From Parapedobacter lycopersici_A (lineage in GTDB: Bacteria > Bacteroidota > Bacteroidia > Sphingobacteriales > Sphingobacteriaceae), in assembly GCF_040395035.1 (NCBI RefSeq), contig NZ_JBEBRB010000006.1:24647-88646 (forward strand): a stretch of DNA of 64,000 nt. The letters are read 5' to 3'. Under the pieces are notes generated by a model. The model was not told the origin of the DNA, did no database searches, and saw only the letters and a program-made list of their open reading frames with translations. The position numbers were made by a program, and so were the translations under genes. Positions 17,954 through 26,978 of this stretch are shown piece by piece (position 1 is the first letter of the stretch; each line of letters opens with the position of its first letter).

Positions 17954-18799
17954 TTAATAGTCTCCCAGGGTTTCCTCCAATTGGGCCAGTGCGGCGGCGA
18001 GTTGCTCGTCATTAGGTGCCACGCCATGCCATTTGTGTGACCCCATCATAAAGTCTACACCATTACCCATCTCGGTTTTCATAAGGATTAATACCGGTTT
18101 TCCTTTGCCGGTATGTGCTTTTGCCTCCTGAAGCCCTGACACCACTTCGGCCATGCTGTTGCCATTCATCTCCAGTACATCCCAGCCAAAAGATTCCCAT
18201 TTAGCTTTCAGGTTGCCGAGCGATAAAACGTCTTCCGTAGCGCCGTCGATCTGTTGGCCATTATAATCGATGGTAGCAATCAGGTTGTCCACCTTATTGT
18301 ATGGAGCGTACATGGCGGCTTCCCAAATCTGTCCCTCCTGTTGTTCACCGTCTCCCATCAGCGCATAAACCAGGTTATCGTCGTGGTTCAGCTTCTTTGC
18401 CAGTGCTGCGCCGATTGCCACGGAGAGTCCCTGTCCCAGTGATCCGGATGCCACCCGGATGCCCGGAAGCCCCTCGTGGGTAGTAGGGTGACCCTGCAGG
18501 CGGGAATCAATTTTTCTGAACGTCGCCAGTTCACTGACTTCGAAATACCCGGCCCGGGCCAGTGTGCTGTAGAACACGGGGGATATGTGACCATTGGAGA
18601 GGAAAAAAAGATCTTCTCCGATGCCATCCATTTCAAACCCCTGTTTCCGCTTCATGATGCTAAAATACAGGGCTACAAAAAAGTCAGTGCAGCCTAACGA
18701 TCCACCGGGATGTCCCGACTGACAAGCATGTACCATACGCACGATATCGCGCCTGACCTGCGATGCAATTTTTTCCAGTTTGGTGATGTCTTCGCTCAT
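17954..18799 (-). CDS. Transketolase N-terminal subunit (split enzyme)
   Basis: 281 residues forming the thiamine-diphosphate pyrophosphate-binding domain. HACQSGHPGGSLGCTDFFVAL and the cofactor/metal motif LMGDGEQQEGQIWEAAMYA followed by NLIATIDYNGQQIDG are clear. It lacks the pyrimidine domain, which is supplied by the next gene. The start at 18799 fits the family length. The about 120 bases upstream hold no other gene. Confidence 0.94.
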   Translation of the reverse strand: MSEDITKLEKIASQVRRDIVRMVHACQSGHPGGSLGCTDFFVALYFSIMKRKQGFEMDGIGEDLFFLSNGHISPVFYSTLARAGYFEVSELATFRKIDSRLQGHPTTHEGLPGIRVASGSLGQGLSVAIGAALAKKLNHDDNLVYALMGDGEQQEGQIWEAAMYAPYNKVDNLIATIDYNGQQIDGATEDVLSLGNLKAKWESFGWDVLEMNGNSMAEVVSGLQEAKAHTGKGKPVLILMKTEMGNGVDFMMGSHKWHGVAPNDEQLAAALAQLEETLGDY

Positions 18800-18918
18800 T
18801 TTATATACTTGCTTCAGATTTTGGTGCTAAAGTTAGTTATTTTAGGTTAGATATGGGATGTAAGATGTCAGATTGGATAACACGGAGTACCGGTTGGAAC
18901 GATGATACGGTGTTGCGA

Positions 18919-19635
18919 CTATAGCATAGGTGCCAGTATCTTCCACACATTGTCTGCCAGTATCTGATGGCCTTCTGCGGTAGGGTGTATGCCATCCTGT
19001 TGATTCAGTGCTGTCTCTCCGGCCACACCATCAAGTAGGAACGGAATAAATGCCATGTTGTTTTCTTTGGCCAATGCCGGAAATATGGCCCTGAAGGCCT
19101 GTACATAAGTGCCTCCCATACTCGGTGGTACCATCATGCCAGCCAGTACCAATTGACACTCCGGATACTTCTTTTTTACCTTGTCGATGATGTTTTGCAG
19201 ATTTTTATGCGTCTCATCTGTAGGGATGCCTCGAAGCCCGTCATTAGCCCCCAGTTCGAGTACGAAAATAGCTATCTCCTCATTAAGCAGCCAATCGATG
19301 CGTTCGTTTCCACCCGCCGATGTTTCACCGCTTAATCCGCCGTTGATTACCCGGTACGGCAGTTCGAGGGAATCAATCCGTTGTTGAATAACTCCAGGAA
19401 AGGCAAGGTCCTGATGTTCCAGACCCAGTCCGGCTGTAAGGCTGTTGCCGAAAAAAAGAATGTTTTTGATTTTTTCCTGGGACCGAATTGCCGTATCCTG
19501 TAATGTTCCGGTTGCGCTAGCCGATTCTTTTTGCTCAGACGAATTGCTACAGGCAGCAAAAAAAGTCGCAACCAACATAAAAAACGCCCCCGGCAGCTTA
19601 TATTTTAAGAGAAAAGGAAGAATAACAGACTTCAT
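18919..19635 (-). CDS. SGNH/GDSL-type esterase lipoprotein (TesA-like)
   Basis: 238 residues. A lipoprotein signal ends in FFAACSNS, with C29 as the probable lipidation site. The SGNH blocks are visible: nucleophile S65 in FFGNSLTAGLG (GNSL in place of GDSL), the Asn block in LELGANDGLRG, and the Asp-His pair in DGIHPTAEGHQ. Relatives are arylesterases, thioesterase I and lysophospholipases, so it probably hydrolyses esters at the cell envelope. It follows the NifU-type gene by 13 bases and is likely co-transcribed, though a functional link is not evident. Confidence 0.9.
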   Translation of the reverse strand: MKSVILPFLLKYKLPGAFFMLVATFFAACSNSSEQKESASATGTLQDTAIRSQEKIKNILFFGNSLTAGLGLEHQDLAFPGVIQQRIDSLELPYRVINGGLSGETSAGGNERIDWLLNEEIAIFVLELGANDGLRGIPTDETHKNLQNIIDKVKKKYPECQLVLAGMMVPPSMGGTYVQAFRAIFPALAKENNMAFIPFLLDGVAGETALNQQDGIHPTAEGHQILADNVWKILAPML

Positions 19636-19648
19636 ATCGGCGGTGGAG

Positions 19649-20203
19649 TTACATAGCCTCTGCTACCACTTCCTGTACCTCAGGTACCATCCGCTTTAAC
19701 AGGCCCTCTATACCCGCTTTTAGCGTAATAGTCGACGAAGGACAGCCACTGCACGAACCACGCAGTTCAACAACCACGGTTCCTTCCGCAAAGGATTTGT
19801 AACTGATGGCACCACCATCCTGTTCTACCGCCGGCCGTACATAATCGTGCAGGATCTGCTGGATTTTAATCTCCGTTTCCGTGCCTTCAAAATTTACATT
19901 TTCGTCTTTTTCAATTTCCTGTACCTTAAGTTCGGCTTCTACCGCGCCCTTGACAAAATCCTTGAGGATCGCTTCGATATCTTCCCACTCGGCATCGTCG
20001 GTTTTGGTAATGGTTACGAAATTACTGGCAAAGAACACACCGTTTACGAAATTAAACTTGAAAAGTTCGCGTGCAAAAGGGGAGGCATTTGCTTTTTCCC
20101 GATCCGGAAAATCCAAGCTTCCGTTGATCAATAATTTGTTGACCAGGAACTTCATCGTTGCCGGATTAGGGGTATATTCGGTATATACGTTAATAGTAGC
20201 CAT
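19649..20203 (-). CDS. NifU family Fe-S cluster scaffold/carrier protein
   Basis: 184 residues with an N-terminal Nfu-type domain (MATINVYTEYTPNPATMKF) and a C-terminal NifU domain holding the cluster-binding CxxC in LRGSCSGCPSSTITLKAGIE. Such proteins deliver [4Fe-4S] clusters to target enzymes. The ATG at 20203 is supported by the family start and by a -7 promoter element at 20221-20228; an in-frame start at 20305 would lie upstream of it. It is followed by the SGNH esterase gene. Confidence 0.93.
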   Translation of the reverse strand: MATINVYTEYTPNPATMKFLVNKLLINGSLDFPDREKANASPFARELFKFNFVNGVFFASNFVTITKTDDAEWEDIEAILKDFVKGAVEAELKVQEIEKDENVNFEGTETEIKIQQILHDYVRPAVEQDGGAISYKSFAEGTVVVELRGSCSGCPSSTITLKAGIEGLLKRMVPEVQEVVAEAM

Positions 20204-20220
20204 TTTATACACTGTTTTTA

Positions 20221-20228
20221 CAAAGGTA
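20221..20228 (-). promoter_or_regulatory. -7 element (TACCTTTG) of the NifU-type gene
   Basis: On the minus strand TACCTTTG fits TAnnTTTG and ends 17 bases before the ATG at 20203. No TTTG occurs at the ideal distance upstream. Its place supports the shorter start of the gene. Confidence 0.45.
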
Positions 20229-20460
20229 TTAAATTCCATGTGTATTTCAGTCAGCGTGAAGTCAAAGGGTAGATTTCCACATGTTACGTGCGTATACGGG
20301 TACATTTATGTGATGATAGTTCAGTCAGATTCGTCACGTAAAAAGACACCCAGACCTGCAAACTGCTGCAATGGGTATCAAGGTTTGTAGGTTCTGAAAC
20401 GCGGGGAGCGCATACATAGGCCAGCTTATACGCTTATCGCCGGGAAATGAATAAGAGAGT

Positions 20461-21147
20461 CTATTCGGCGTCATTAGCAGGAGGCGCTGGATCCTGCTGT
20501 GACTCTTTCACCTTATTAACGAGTTCCTTACCTGTTTTGCCTGCTTGTGTGGCTAAATCGGCAATCTTATTACCCGCTCCTGTAAATAACTGCTGTAACC
20601 GCTCGCCATCGTCCGTTTTGAAATCCTGTAGTGAAGTGACCTCATTCATCCCCGATACATCAAACTGCAAATAAGGTGCTTCAGGGAACCCCATTGCCCT
20701 GGCAATGAATACTGTTGGAATCCGTAACCTTTTCGTGTTGTATTCCTTAACGGCGTGATTGTATTTTTCGCGGCTTTCCTGGATATTCTGCTCGCACTGC
20801 TGTATGCTATCCACCAACCGGTGATACTGTTCATTGGCTTTTAGGTTGGGAAATTTTTCAGCAATTCCCTGCACTGTGGCTAATACAGTGCCGGATTGCT
20901 GATAGGAGTTGGCTAGGTTGGTAGCCGACGTATCCTGCGATACCTTGAGCTGGATCAGCTGCTCACCTTCCTGGTAATTTTTCACCACATCGATTAACTG
21001 GTTAATTAATGCTAACTTTTTGCTGATTGCTACCTGGGCATTGGAAGCCTTTTCACGTACATCCTGCGCCAATTTCTGCAATCCATTGTAAGAACTGGCG
21101 GCCACGATGAGGAAGAGTACGAGCAGAGTAATAAAGGAAAATAACAT
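20461..21147 (-). CDS. LemA family membrane protein
   Basis: 228 residues starting MLFSFITLLVLFLIVAASSYNGLQKLAQDV, one N-terminal membrane helix followed by the long coiled-coil four-helix domain typical of LemA (EKASNAQVAISKKLALINQLIDVVKNYQEGE, then NQEY-like regions, and PTVFIARAMGFPEAPYLQFD). Function of the family is unclear. The start at 21147 follows the lipoprotein stop by 13 bases; a longer in-frame version would overlap that gene. The C-terminus is an Ala/Pro-rich tail. Confidence 0.9.
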   Translation of the reverse strand: MLFSFITLLVLFLIVAASSYNGLQKLAQDVREKASNAQVAISKKLALINQLIDVVKNYQEGEQLIQLKVSQDTSATNLANSYQQSGTVLATVQGIAEKFPNLKANEQYHRLVDSIQQCEQNIQESREKYNHAVKEYNTKRLRIPTVFIARAMGFPEAPYLQFDVSGMNEVTSLQDFKTDDGERLQQLFTGAGNKIADLATQAGKTGKELVNKVKESQQDPAPPANDAE

Positions 21148-21160
21148 AATACGATATGTG

Positions 21161-21766
21161 TTAACGATTCTGGTTGGATAGCAGGATAGGTACATAAAAT
21201 TCGCCATCGGTAATGATTACTTCTTTCAGGTCTGGATACGGTGTATAAGCACGCATCGAAAATGTGCCCTTGACGGTTGTATCGTTAATCTGGCTAAACT
21301 GGGCAGATGCAACGTCTTTCACTTCAAATGGAAGTGATGGCGATTGGTAAAGCTGCGCATGGTACTTTTCAGCCGATGCGCTGTAATGCGAACCGAAGAC
21401 CTTCGAAATACGTTGATTGTATTCGGGCCACTCAAGCCGTTCCGAAAGTTGGTAGACCGTGCCTGTCTTGAGTGGTCCGGCGTCCGTAACGGCAAGGAAA
21501 ATCGCATCCCTATCCTGATCGTTTTCCTGCAAACGTCCTTGTATGAGGCATTGCCTGGCATCAGTATCGGGTAGCGTAAGAAATATTGCGTAGACTAGTT
21601 GCTCATCTGTGTATTCGTGGCTTACCCCGTTGGCTTTATATCGAATATAATATGCCCCGGGAGCATCCGCTTCTTCAATGGGTACATCATCCGATTTACT
21701 GCATGCACCTGCCAAAAATCCCAGACAAACCAGTATGGCGATAAAACGTAAAGGATAATTGCCCAT
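21161..21766 (-). CDS. Lipoprotein of unknown function
   Basis: 201 residues with a lipobox signal MGNYPLRFIAILVCLGFLAGACSKSDD, so an outer-membrane or periplasmic lipoprotein. The mature part is beta-rich (YYIRYKANGVSHEYTD; VKGTFSMRAY near the end) and recalls small DUF-type lipoproteins of Bacteroidota, but I cannot name a family. It is upstream of LemA in the same operon, 13 bases apart. Confidence 0.75.
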   Translation of the reverse strand: MGNYPLRFIAILVCLGFLAGACSKSDDVPIEEADAPGAYYIRYKANGVSHEYTDEQLVYAIFLTLPDTDARQCLIQGRLQENDQDRDAIFLAVTDAGPLKTGTVYQLSERLEWPEYNQRISKVFGSHYSASAEKYHAQLYQSPSLPFEVKDVASAQFSQINDTTVKGTFSMRAYTPYPDLKEVIITDGEFYVPILLSNQNR

Positions 21767-21925
21767 CGTGGTGATTTTTTTTCAAATAGAAGCTTCTTCT
21801 ATGAAAAAAACAACACTCAATGATTAACTGCCGCTTCATGATGATTAACTGCTGATGCCGGATGAATATGTGTGATGGGCCTGATAGCTGCAGGCTGATC
21901 ACCCATGGCATTGCGATATTTTAAA

Positions 21926-21956
21926 TTGTATATGCCCTTATCTTTCTGTAAGTTTG
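21926..21956 (+). promoter_or_regulatory. Promoter of the LytS/LytTR operon
   Basis: TTG (21926-21928) and TAAGTTTG (21949-21956) are separated by 20 bases. Transcription would start near 21963, 12 bases before the ATG at 21975. This excludes an in-frame upstream start at 21954, which lies inside the -7 box. Confidence 0.6.
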
Positions 21957-21974
21957 ATTCAGAAATCTCTGCAA

Positions 21975-23759
21975 ATGAAGAAACTGACAACCTTTACCTG
22001 TGTTTCAATGATTTGTTTATCTGCTACGGGGCAAACGCTCGTTGATTCGCTTAAGAATGAATTGGCCGGCCTTTCCTCTGCCGATACAACCCGCGTAACC
22101 TTACTGCTCAATATCGCTGATGCGCTTGTGTGGAATGATCCACAGGAAGCCTTAACATACGTAAAACAGGCGGCCCGGTTAACCGACGATCTCCGATGGC
22201 AAAAGGGTAAAGCGTATGCCTTACGGCAAGAAGGCGTTATATACTATGAGCAATCAGATCCAACACGTGCAATGGACCGGTTTCACGACGCACTGAAGGC
22301 TGCAGAATCGCTGCAGGACCGATCTTTCGAGGCTTCTATTTATAACAACATTGCCAATATTTACAGCGATCTGAAACAATACGATATGGCGCTTGACCAT
22401 TACAGGCGCTTATTAACCGTTTCCGAAGCACTTCAGGACACGACGAAGATCATAATTGCTACAGTAAACATAGCCAGTGTGTATATCGAACAGCAACAGC
22501 TGTCGATGGGTATCGCTAGTCTGAACCGGGCACTTTTATTAGCCCAGTATATTAAAAATAAGCGGTTTGAAATGGCTATCCAAAATAACCTGGGAAGGGC
22601 ACTGGCTAAACGGGGTGATGATGAGTTGGCGCTCGGGCATTTCAACAATTGTTTACAGCTCGCCGAACAATTGGGTAGCGACGGCATCAAAGCCAACGTG
22701 CTCAATAGCATCGCCGAAATCATGTTCAATCGGCACCAATATGCCCAGGCCGAAGATCGAAGCAAAGAGGCACTTGCACTGGCGGAAAAAGTAGCTGCCC
22801 TCGAATGGCAAGCTAATGCCTGGCAGACGTTAAGTAACATCCATGAACGCCAACGCAAGCCAGGTGAGGCGTTGCACGCTTATAAACAGTTCATCGCTCT
22901 TCGTGACAGCGCTGTAAATGATGAAAAGAAAGCGGAGATCACCCGTAAGGAAATGCAGTTTGCATTGGAGAAACAGGAGGCGGCTGCTGTTGCTGAGATG
23001 GTACGCCAACGAAGCATCACCTATGCCGTCATTGGCGTGGCTTTAGTGATCATGGGCGCATTTGCTTTTGGTTGGCGCTTGTACAAGCGTAAACGTGACA
23101 GTGATGAGCTTAAGAAGATCGCTGAATTTGAAGCATTGGTGGCCGACACGGAGATGAAAGCATTGCGGGCCCAATTGAACCCACATTTTATCTTTAACGC
23201 ATTGAATGCCATTGGCAACAGTATTGCTGAGCGGGATTTTGATACTGCGGGAAGTTACCTCACCCGATTTGCCAAACTCATTCGGCAGATTCTGGAAAAT
23301 TCAGAGCGTAAGGAAATTTCCTTAACCACCGATTTGGAACTGTTAACGGGATACATTCAGCTCGAATCAATGCGTTTACAAGGAAAATTCACATATTCAG
23401 TAGACGTCGCGGCAGATATCGATCCTGAAAACACCCTTGTACCACCGCTGATTATGCAACCATTGATCGAAAATAGTATCTGGCATGGAATCCTGCCGAA
23501 GGAAGGTCCTGGACACATACAAATTCGGGTACAGAAGGAAGAAGAATCGCTTTGCTATACCGTGGAAGACAATGGTATAGGAAGGACGAATGTAAACGGG
23601 CAGTCTGCCACAGCTAAACGGTCCATGGGAATTGCTTTGACAAAAGCGCGGGTTTCGATTGCGGGTACGCATCAAAATAAACCGTCGGCTATTTTGTTTG
23701 ACGATTTGCCCGATGGGCTGGCGGTAACAATTAAACTGCCACTGTCGCTACAATTTTAA
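21975..23759 (+). CDS. TPR-containing LytS-family sensor histidine kinase
   Basis: 594 residues. A signal peptide (MKKLTTFTCVSMICLSATGQ) leads to a periplasmic sensor of about 300 residues made of tetratricopeptide repeats (for example ASIYNNIANIYSDLKQYDMALDHY and AIQNNLGRALAKRGDDELAL). One membrane helix follows (ITYAVIGVALVIMGAFAFGW), then the His_kinase domain with H404 in LRAQLNPHFIFNALNAIG and an ATPase domain with EDNGIGRTN. The partner response regulator starts 11 bases after the stop. This TPR-LytS arrangement is common in Bacteroidota; the signal is unknown. Confidence 0.93.
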   Translation: MKKLTTFTCVSMICLSATGQTLVDSLKNELAGLSSADTTRVTLLLNIADALVWNDPQEALTYVKQAARLTDDLRWQKGKAYALRQEGVIYYEQSDPTRAMDRFHDALKAAESLQDRSFEASIYNNIANIYSDLKQYDMALDHYRRLLTVSEALQDTTKIIIATVNIASVYIEQQQLSMGIASLNRALLLAQYIKNKRFEMAIQNNLGRALAKRGDDELALGHFNNCLQLAEQLGSDGIKANVLNSIAEIMFNRHQYAQAEDRSKEALALAEKVAALEWQANAWQTLSNIHERQRKPGEALHAYKQFIALRDSAVNDEKKAEITRKEMQFALEKQEAAAVAEMVRQRSITYAVIGVALVIMGAFAFGWRLYKRKRDSDELKKIAEFEALVADTEMKALRAQLNPHFIFNALNAIGNSIAERDFDTAGSYLTRFAKLIRQILENSERKEISLTTDLELLTGYIQLESMRLQGKFTYSVDVAADIDPENTLVPPLIMQPLIENSIWHGILPKEGPGHIQIRVQKEEESLCYTVEDNGIGRTNVNGQSATAKRSMGIALTKARVSIAGTHQNKPSAILFDDLPDGLAVTIKLPLSLQF

Positions 23760-23770
23760 TCAGATATCGC

Positions 23771-24523
23771 ATGATCAATGCCGTTATTATAGACGATGAG
23801 CCACACTGTATCCAGCATCTGCAGCGACTCCTGCAACACTATGCTCAAGATAACGTGCGGTTATTGGGCACATTTGAGAATATTGAACAGGGGATTGTTG
23901 CAGTTGGAGAACTGAAACCTGATTTACTATTTTTGGATATTCAACTGCAGGGACAGACTGGTTTTGACCTACTGCGCCAGCTTGATACCAGTCGGATAGC
24001 CATTATTTTCATCACAGCATATGATCAATATGCCGTGCAGGCATTCCGGTTCAGCGCAACGGACTACCTCCTCAAGCCTGTTGATGGCGACGATTTGATA
24101 GAAAGCTTACGAAAAGTAACCGATAATATCGAAAAAAAAGAAGCAGCTGCCCGATATGAACTTTTATTTGAGCATTTAGATTATCCGCCGGGTATGCAGG
24201 CCAAAATTGCGTTACCATCTGCGGAAGGGTGGGATTTTATTTCGATCGATAATATCATTCGATGTGAAGCCCAGGGTAATTATACGTTATTTATTTTGCG
24301 AGAAGCAAAACCACTCCTAGTTTCCAAGACATTAAAGGGGTACGAACAGTTGCTGGAGAGTCGAGGTTTTTTCCGGATTCATCACGCACACCTGATCAAC
24401 CTGAATCATATCAATAAATACCATAAAAGTGGATTTGTGACCCTGAACGACGGGTCCAGTGTTGAAGTGTCCACCAGAAGACGGGAGGCCTTTGTAGCCC
24501 GGTTAACCGCACGTAGCAGATAG
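23771..24523 (+). CDS. LytTR family response regulator
   Basis: 250 residues. The receiver domain has the acidic pair in VIIDDEPH, phospho-acceptor D56 in LLFLDIQLQG and K102 in DYLLKPVDG. The C-terminal LytTR DNA-binding domain (about residues 145-245) contains IIRCEAQGNYTLFIL, FFRIHHAHLINLNHI and the end SVEVSTRRREAF. It is the output partner of the kinase gene 11 bases upstream. Confidence 0.94.
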   Translation: MINAVIIDDEPHCIQHLQRLLQHYAQDNVRLLGTFENIEQGIVAVGELKPDLLFLDIQLQGQTGFDLLRQLDTSRIAIIFITAYDQYAVQAFRFSATDYLLKPVDGDDLIESLRKVTDNIEKKEAAARYELLFEHLDYPPGMQAKIALPSAEGWDFISIDNIIRCEAQGNYTLFILREAKPLLVSKTLKGYEQLLESRGFFRIHHAHLINLNHINKYHKSGFVTLNDGSSVEVSTRRREAFVARLTARSR

Positions 24524-24617
24524 TCTTCCTTTCGCTTGGGGAATCGAATGCTTTACCAGTATGGTAGTCAGGAAGTCATTTTTTAGGATCTTTCCAATAG
24601 GAAATAACCAATACTCG

Positions 24618-24625
24618 TATCTTTG
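24618..24625 (+). promoter_or_regulatory. -7 element (TATCTTTG) of the thioredoxin-like gene
   Basis: TATCTTTG fits TAnnTTTG and ends 26 bases before the ATG at 24652. The -33 position is T-rich but lacks TTG. Confidence 0.4.
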
Positions 24626-24651
24626 CTGCTATAGTAATTACGTCTAATTTG

Positions 24652-25173
24652 ATGAAAGCGATTCAGTTATTGTTAGCCGGGTTATTTATAACTGTTGCCG
24701 TAGCCACCGGCCAGGAAGCGCCCGCAACGCCTAAAACGGTATTAGTAGATTCCGCCTTGGCCCAGCGTTTATTTGCGGTGGACGGTGAGCAGACCACCGT
24801 AGGCCAGGTATTGGCTGCCAACCGGGGAAAGACTGTGCTGCTATACGTATGGGCTACTTGGTGTCCTGATTGTATCAAGGGGTTTCCGGCACTTTATGCG
24901 CTCCAGCGCGCTAATCCGGATGTTCATTTTTTATTCCTTTCCTTGGATCGAGAAGCGCAACGATGGACCGATGGGATTGAAAAATATCAGCTAAAAGGTG
25001 AGCATTACTGGTTTAAAACCGGGTGGAAAAATGCATTTACGAATTACATCGACCTGAACTGGATTCCGCGGTACATGGTCATTGATCCCAAAGGTGATAT
25101 CGCTAGCTATTATGCGATTAGTGCCGATGACCCAGCTATACAGCGGGCCATCGACGAGGTCGCAGACCGGTAA
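24652..25173 (+). CDS. TlpA-like thioredoxin-fold protein, exported
   Basis: 173 residues. The signal peptide MKAIQLLLAGLFITVAVATGQ precedes a thioredoxin fold with the redox motif in LLYVWATWCPDCIKGFP (WCPDC) and the cis-Pro loop in WIPRYMVIDPKGD. Periplasmic TlpA/ResA-type proteins reduce or exchange disulfides, for example in cytochrome maturation. The ATG at 24652 is the first true start; an adjacent TTG is in frame. It converges with purB, with only 9 bases between the stops. Confidence 0.88.
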   Translation: MKAIQLLLAGLFITVAVATGQEAPATPKTVLVDSALAQRLFAVDGEQTTVGQVLAANRGKTVLLYVWATWCPDCIKGFPALYALQRANPDVHFLFLSLDREAQRWTDGIEKYQLKGEHYWFKTGWKNAFTNYIDLNWIPRYMVIDPKGDIASYYAISADDPAIQRAIDEVADR

Positions 25174-25182
25174 CGGACGGGT

Positions 25183-26526
25183 TTAAACCCCCGTATAATT
25201 CGCCGGTGTGATGGACTTAAGTTCGGTTTTTACACGCTCATCGACGTTAAGCCCGTCCACAAAGCCAGCAATTGCCTCTTGTGTCACCGCCTCATTGGTT
25301 CGGGTCAGTTCCTTAAGCGCTTCATAGGGCTTCGGATAGCCTTCGCGTCGCAGTATGGTCTGTATGGCTTCAGCCACCACAGCCCAGTTTTGCTCCAGGT
25401 CGGCTTTTAATGCGTTTTCGTTCAGAATGAGTTTCTGAAGCCCACGGACGGTTGATTTTATTGCAATCAATATATGCGCCATCGGAACGCCGATGTTACG
25501 CAGTACAGTGGAGTCGGTCAGGTCGCGCTGCAACCTGGAAATCGGCAATTTAGCCGCCAGGTGTTCCAGCAACGCACTGGCGATACCCAAGTTACCTTCC
25601 GCATTCTCAAAATCAATGGGATTCACCTTGTGGGGCATAGCCGACGAGCCAATCTGGCCTTTGGTGATCTTCTGCTTGAAATAATCCATGGAGATATACG
25701 TCCAAATGTCCCTGCAAAGGTCAATCATGATCGTATTAATGCGTTTCAGCGCATCACAATGTGCGGCAAAATAATCATAATGCTCAATCTGGGTGGTGGT
25801 TTTTGAACGGTGCAGACCAAGCGTGTCCTCAACGAATGCATTGCCAAAAGCAACCCAATCCGTTTCCGGGTAGGCGACCTTATGGGCATTGAAATTGCCG
25901 GTAGCCCCCCCGAATTTAGCGCCATAGGGTATCGCTTCCAGTTGCTGGCGCTGCGCGATCAGCCGTTCGGTGAAGACACGTATTTCCTTCCCCAGCCGCG
26001 TAGGAGAAGCTGGCTGCCCATGTGTCCGGGCAAGCATAGGTACCTTTGACCAATCGGTAGCCAGGCGGTCCAGCGCATCGATCAGCGTATTCAGCTGTGG
26101 CAGATAAACCTCCATGAGGGCCTTCTTCCAGGAGTAGGGAATGGCGGTATTATTTATGTCCTGTGAAGTCAGGCCAAAATGGATAAATTCGAGCGAATCG
26201 GTCAACCCCATTGCTTCAAAACGGTCTTTCAGGAAATATTCGACCGCTTTTACGTCGTGATTGGTTTCTTTCTCTTTCGTTTTGATCCATTGCGCATCTT
26301 CGAGTGAAAACTGTTCGTAAATGGCTCTTAATCTACCATTAAGTGTGCCGTCGAAATGCTGCAGTTGCGGGATACCGCTGTTGCAAAGACGGATAAAATA
26401 CTCAACCTCAACAAACACCCGGTATTTGATGAGCGCATATTCGGAAAAGTAGTCCGCCAATTCCTTCGTGGCGTTATGGTAGCGGCCGTCAACAGGAGAA
26501 ACAGCCGTAAGCGGTAATAAGTCCAT
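25183..26526 (-). CDS. purB: Adenylosuccinate lyase
   Basis: 447 residues. The enzyme cleaves SAICAR and adenylosuccinate in purine synthesis. The fumarase/lyase signature is present as GSSAMPHKVNPIDFENAEGN, and the substrate-binding motifs ARTHGQPASPTRLGKE and FIHFGLTSQDINNTAIPY are intact. Length and order match the PurB type of Bacteroidota and E. coli. A -7 promoter element lies just upstream. Confidence 0.97.
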   Translation of the reverse strand: MDLLPLTAVSPVDGRYHNATKELADYFSEYALIKYRVFVEVEYFIRLCNSGIPQLQHFDGTLNGRLRAIYEQFSLEDAQWIKTKEKETNHDVKAVEYFLKDRFEAMGLTDSLEFIHFGLTSQDINNTAIPYSWKKALMEVYLPQLNTLIDALDRLATDWSKVPMLARTHGQPASPTRLGKEIRVFTERLIAQRQQLEAIPYGAKFGGATGNFNAHKVAYPETDWVAFGNAFVEDTLGLHRSKTTTQIEHYDYFAAHCDALKRINTIMIDLCRDIWTYISMDYFKQKITKGQIGSSAMPHKVNPIDFENAEGNLGIASALLEHLAAKLPISRLQRDLTDSTVLRNIGVPMAHILIAIKSTVRGLQKLILNENALKADLEQNWAVVAEAIQTILRREGYPKPYEALKELTRTNEAVTQEAIAGFVDGLNVDERVKTELKSITPANYTGV

Positions 26527-26542
26527 GCATTGTGATTTGTCG

Positions 26543-26550
26543 CAAAGGTA
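26543..26550 (-). promoter_or_regulatory. -7 element (TACCTTTG) of purB
   Basis: On the minus strand TACCTTTG ends 16 bases before the purB ATG, so the leader would be about 10 bases. No TTG is present at the usual -33 distance. No purine riboswitch-like structure is evident in the short leader. Confidence 0.4.
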
Positions 26551-26569
26551 AAAAAATGTAGGGAGAAAC

Positions 26570-26842
26570 TTAGGGAAACGAAGGACTCTGCATGGAATCT
26601 GTGGTTTTTAATGAGTCCACGCTCCTGGCGCGCGAAGTGTCGCCCCAGGTCGGGGAGTCATCCGACAGTGTATCAGTTAACATGGAATCGCCGACCGAAC
26701 GGTCAGGGTAAGGCGATCGTTCTTCATTTTGCCCGCGGTTTCCGCAGGATAATACCATCAGGCTAACCGAAATCAGCAGGACTAGCGTGCCCGCTTTCAG
26801 GATCGGTGTTTTTTGTTGTGAAGTGTTCGAATAAGAAGTCAT
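26570..26842 (-). CDS. Small lipoprotein of unknown function
   Basis: 90 residues. The N-terminus is short and polar, then a hydrophobic stretch TLVLLISVSLMVLSCGNRG with a lipobox-like LSCG, giving a likely lipoprotein. The remainder is Ser/Asp/Thr-rich and low in complexity. No family recognised. It is upstream of purB on the same strand with the purB promoter between them. Confidence 0.6.
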   Translation of the reverse strand: MTSYSNTSQQKTPILKAGTLVLLISVSLMVLSCGNRGQNEERSPYPDRSVGDSMLTDTLSDDSPTWGDTSRARSVDSLKTTDSMQSPSFP

Positions 26843-26978
26843 CGTCGTCTGTATTATGTGTGCTTACTGAAAGCAACAGTGGCTTCTGCCAGATGTTTTA
26901 AAAAAAGCCAATTTCGAATTCATGTTAACAAAAACGGGCTACGGTTGTTACCTTAACAGACAAACAGACGTTCCGCAC

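Noticed and set aside
25179..25190. Palindrome GGGTTTAAACCC between the converging thioredoxin-like and purB genes
   Set aside because: Too short and A/T-centred to be called a terminator; it includes the purB stop codon.
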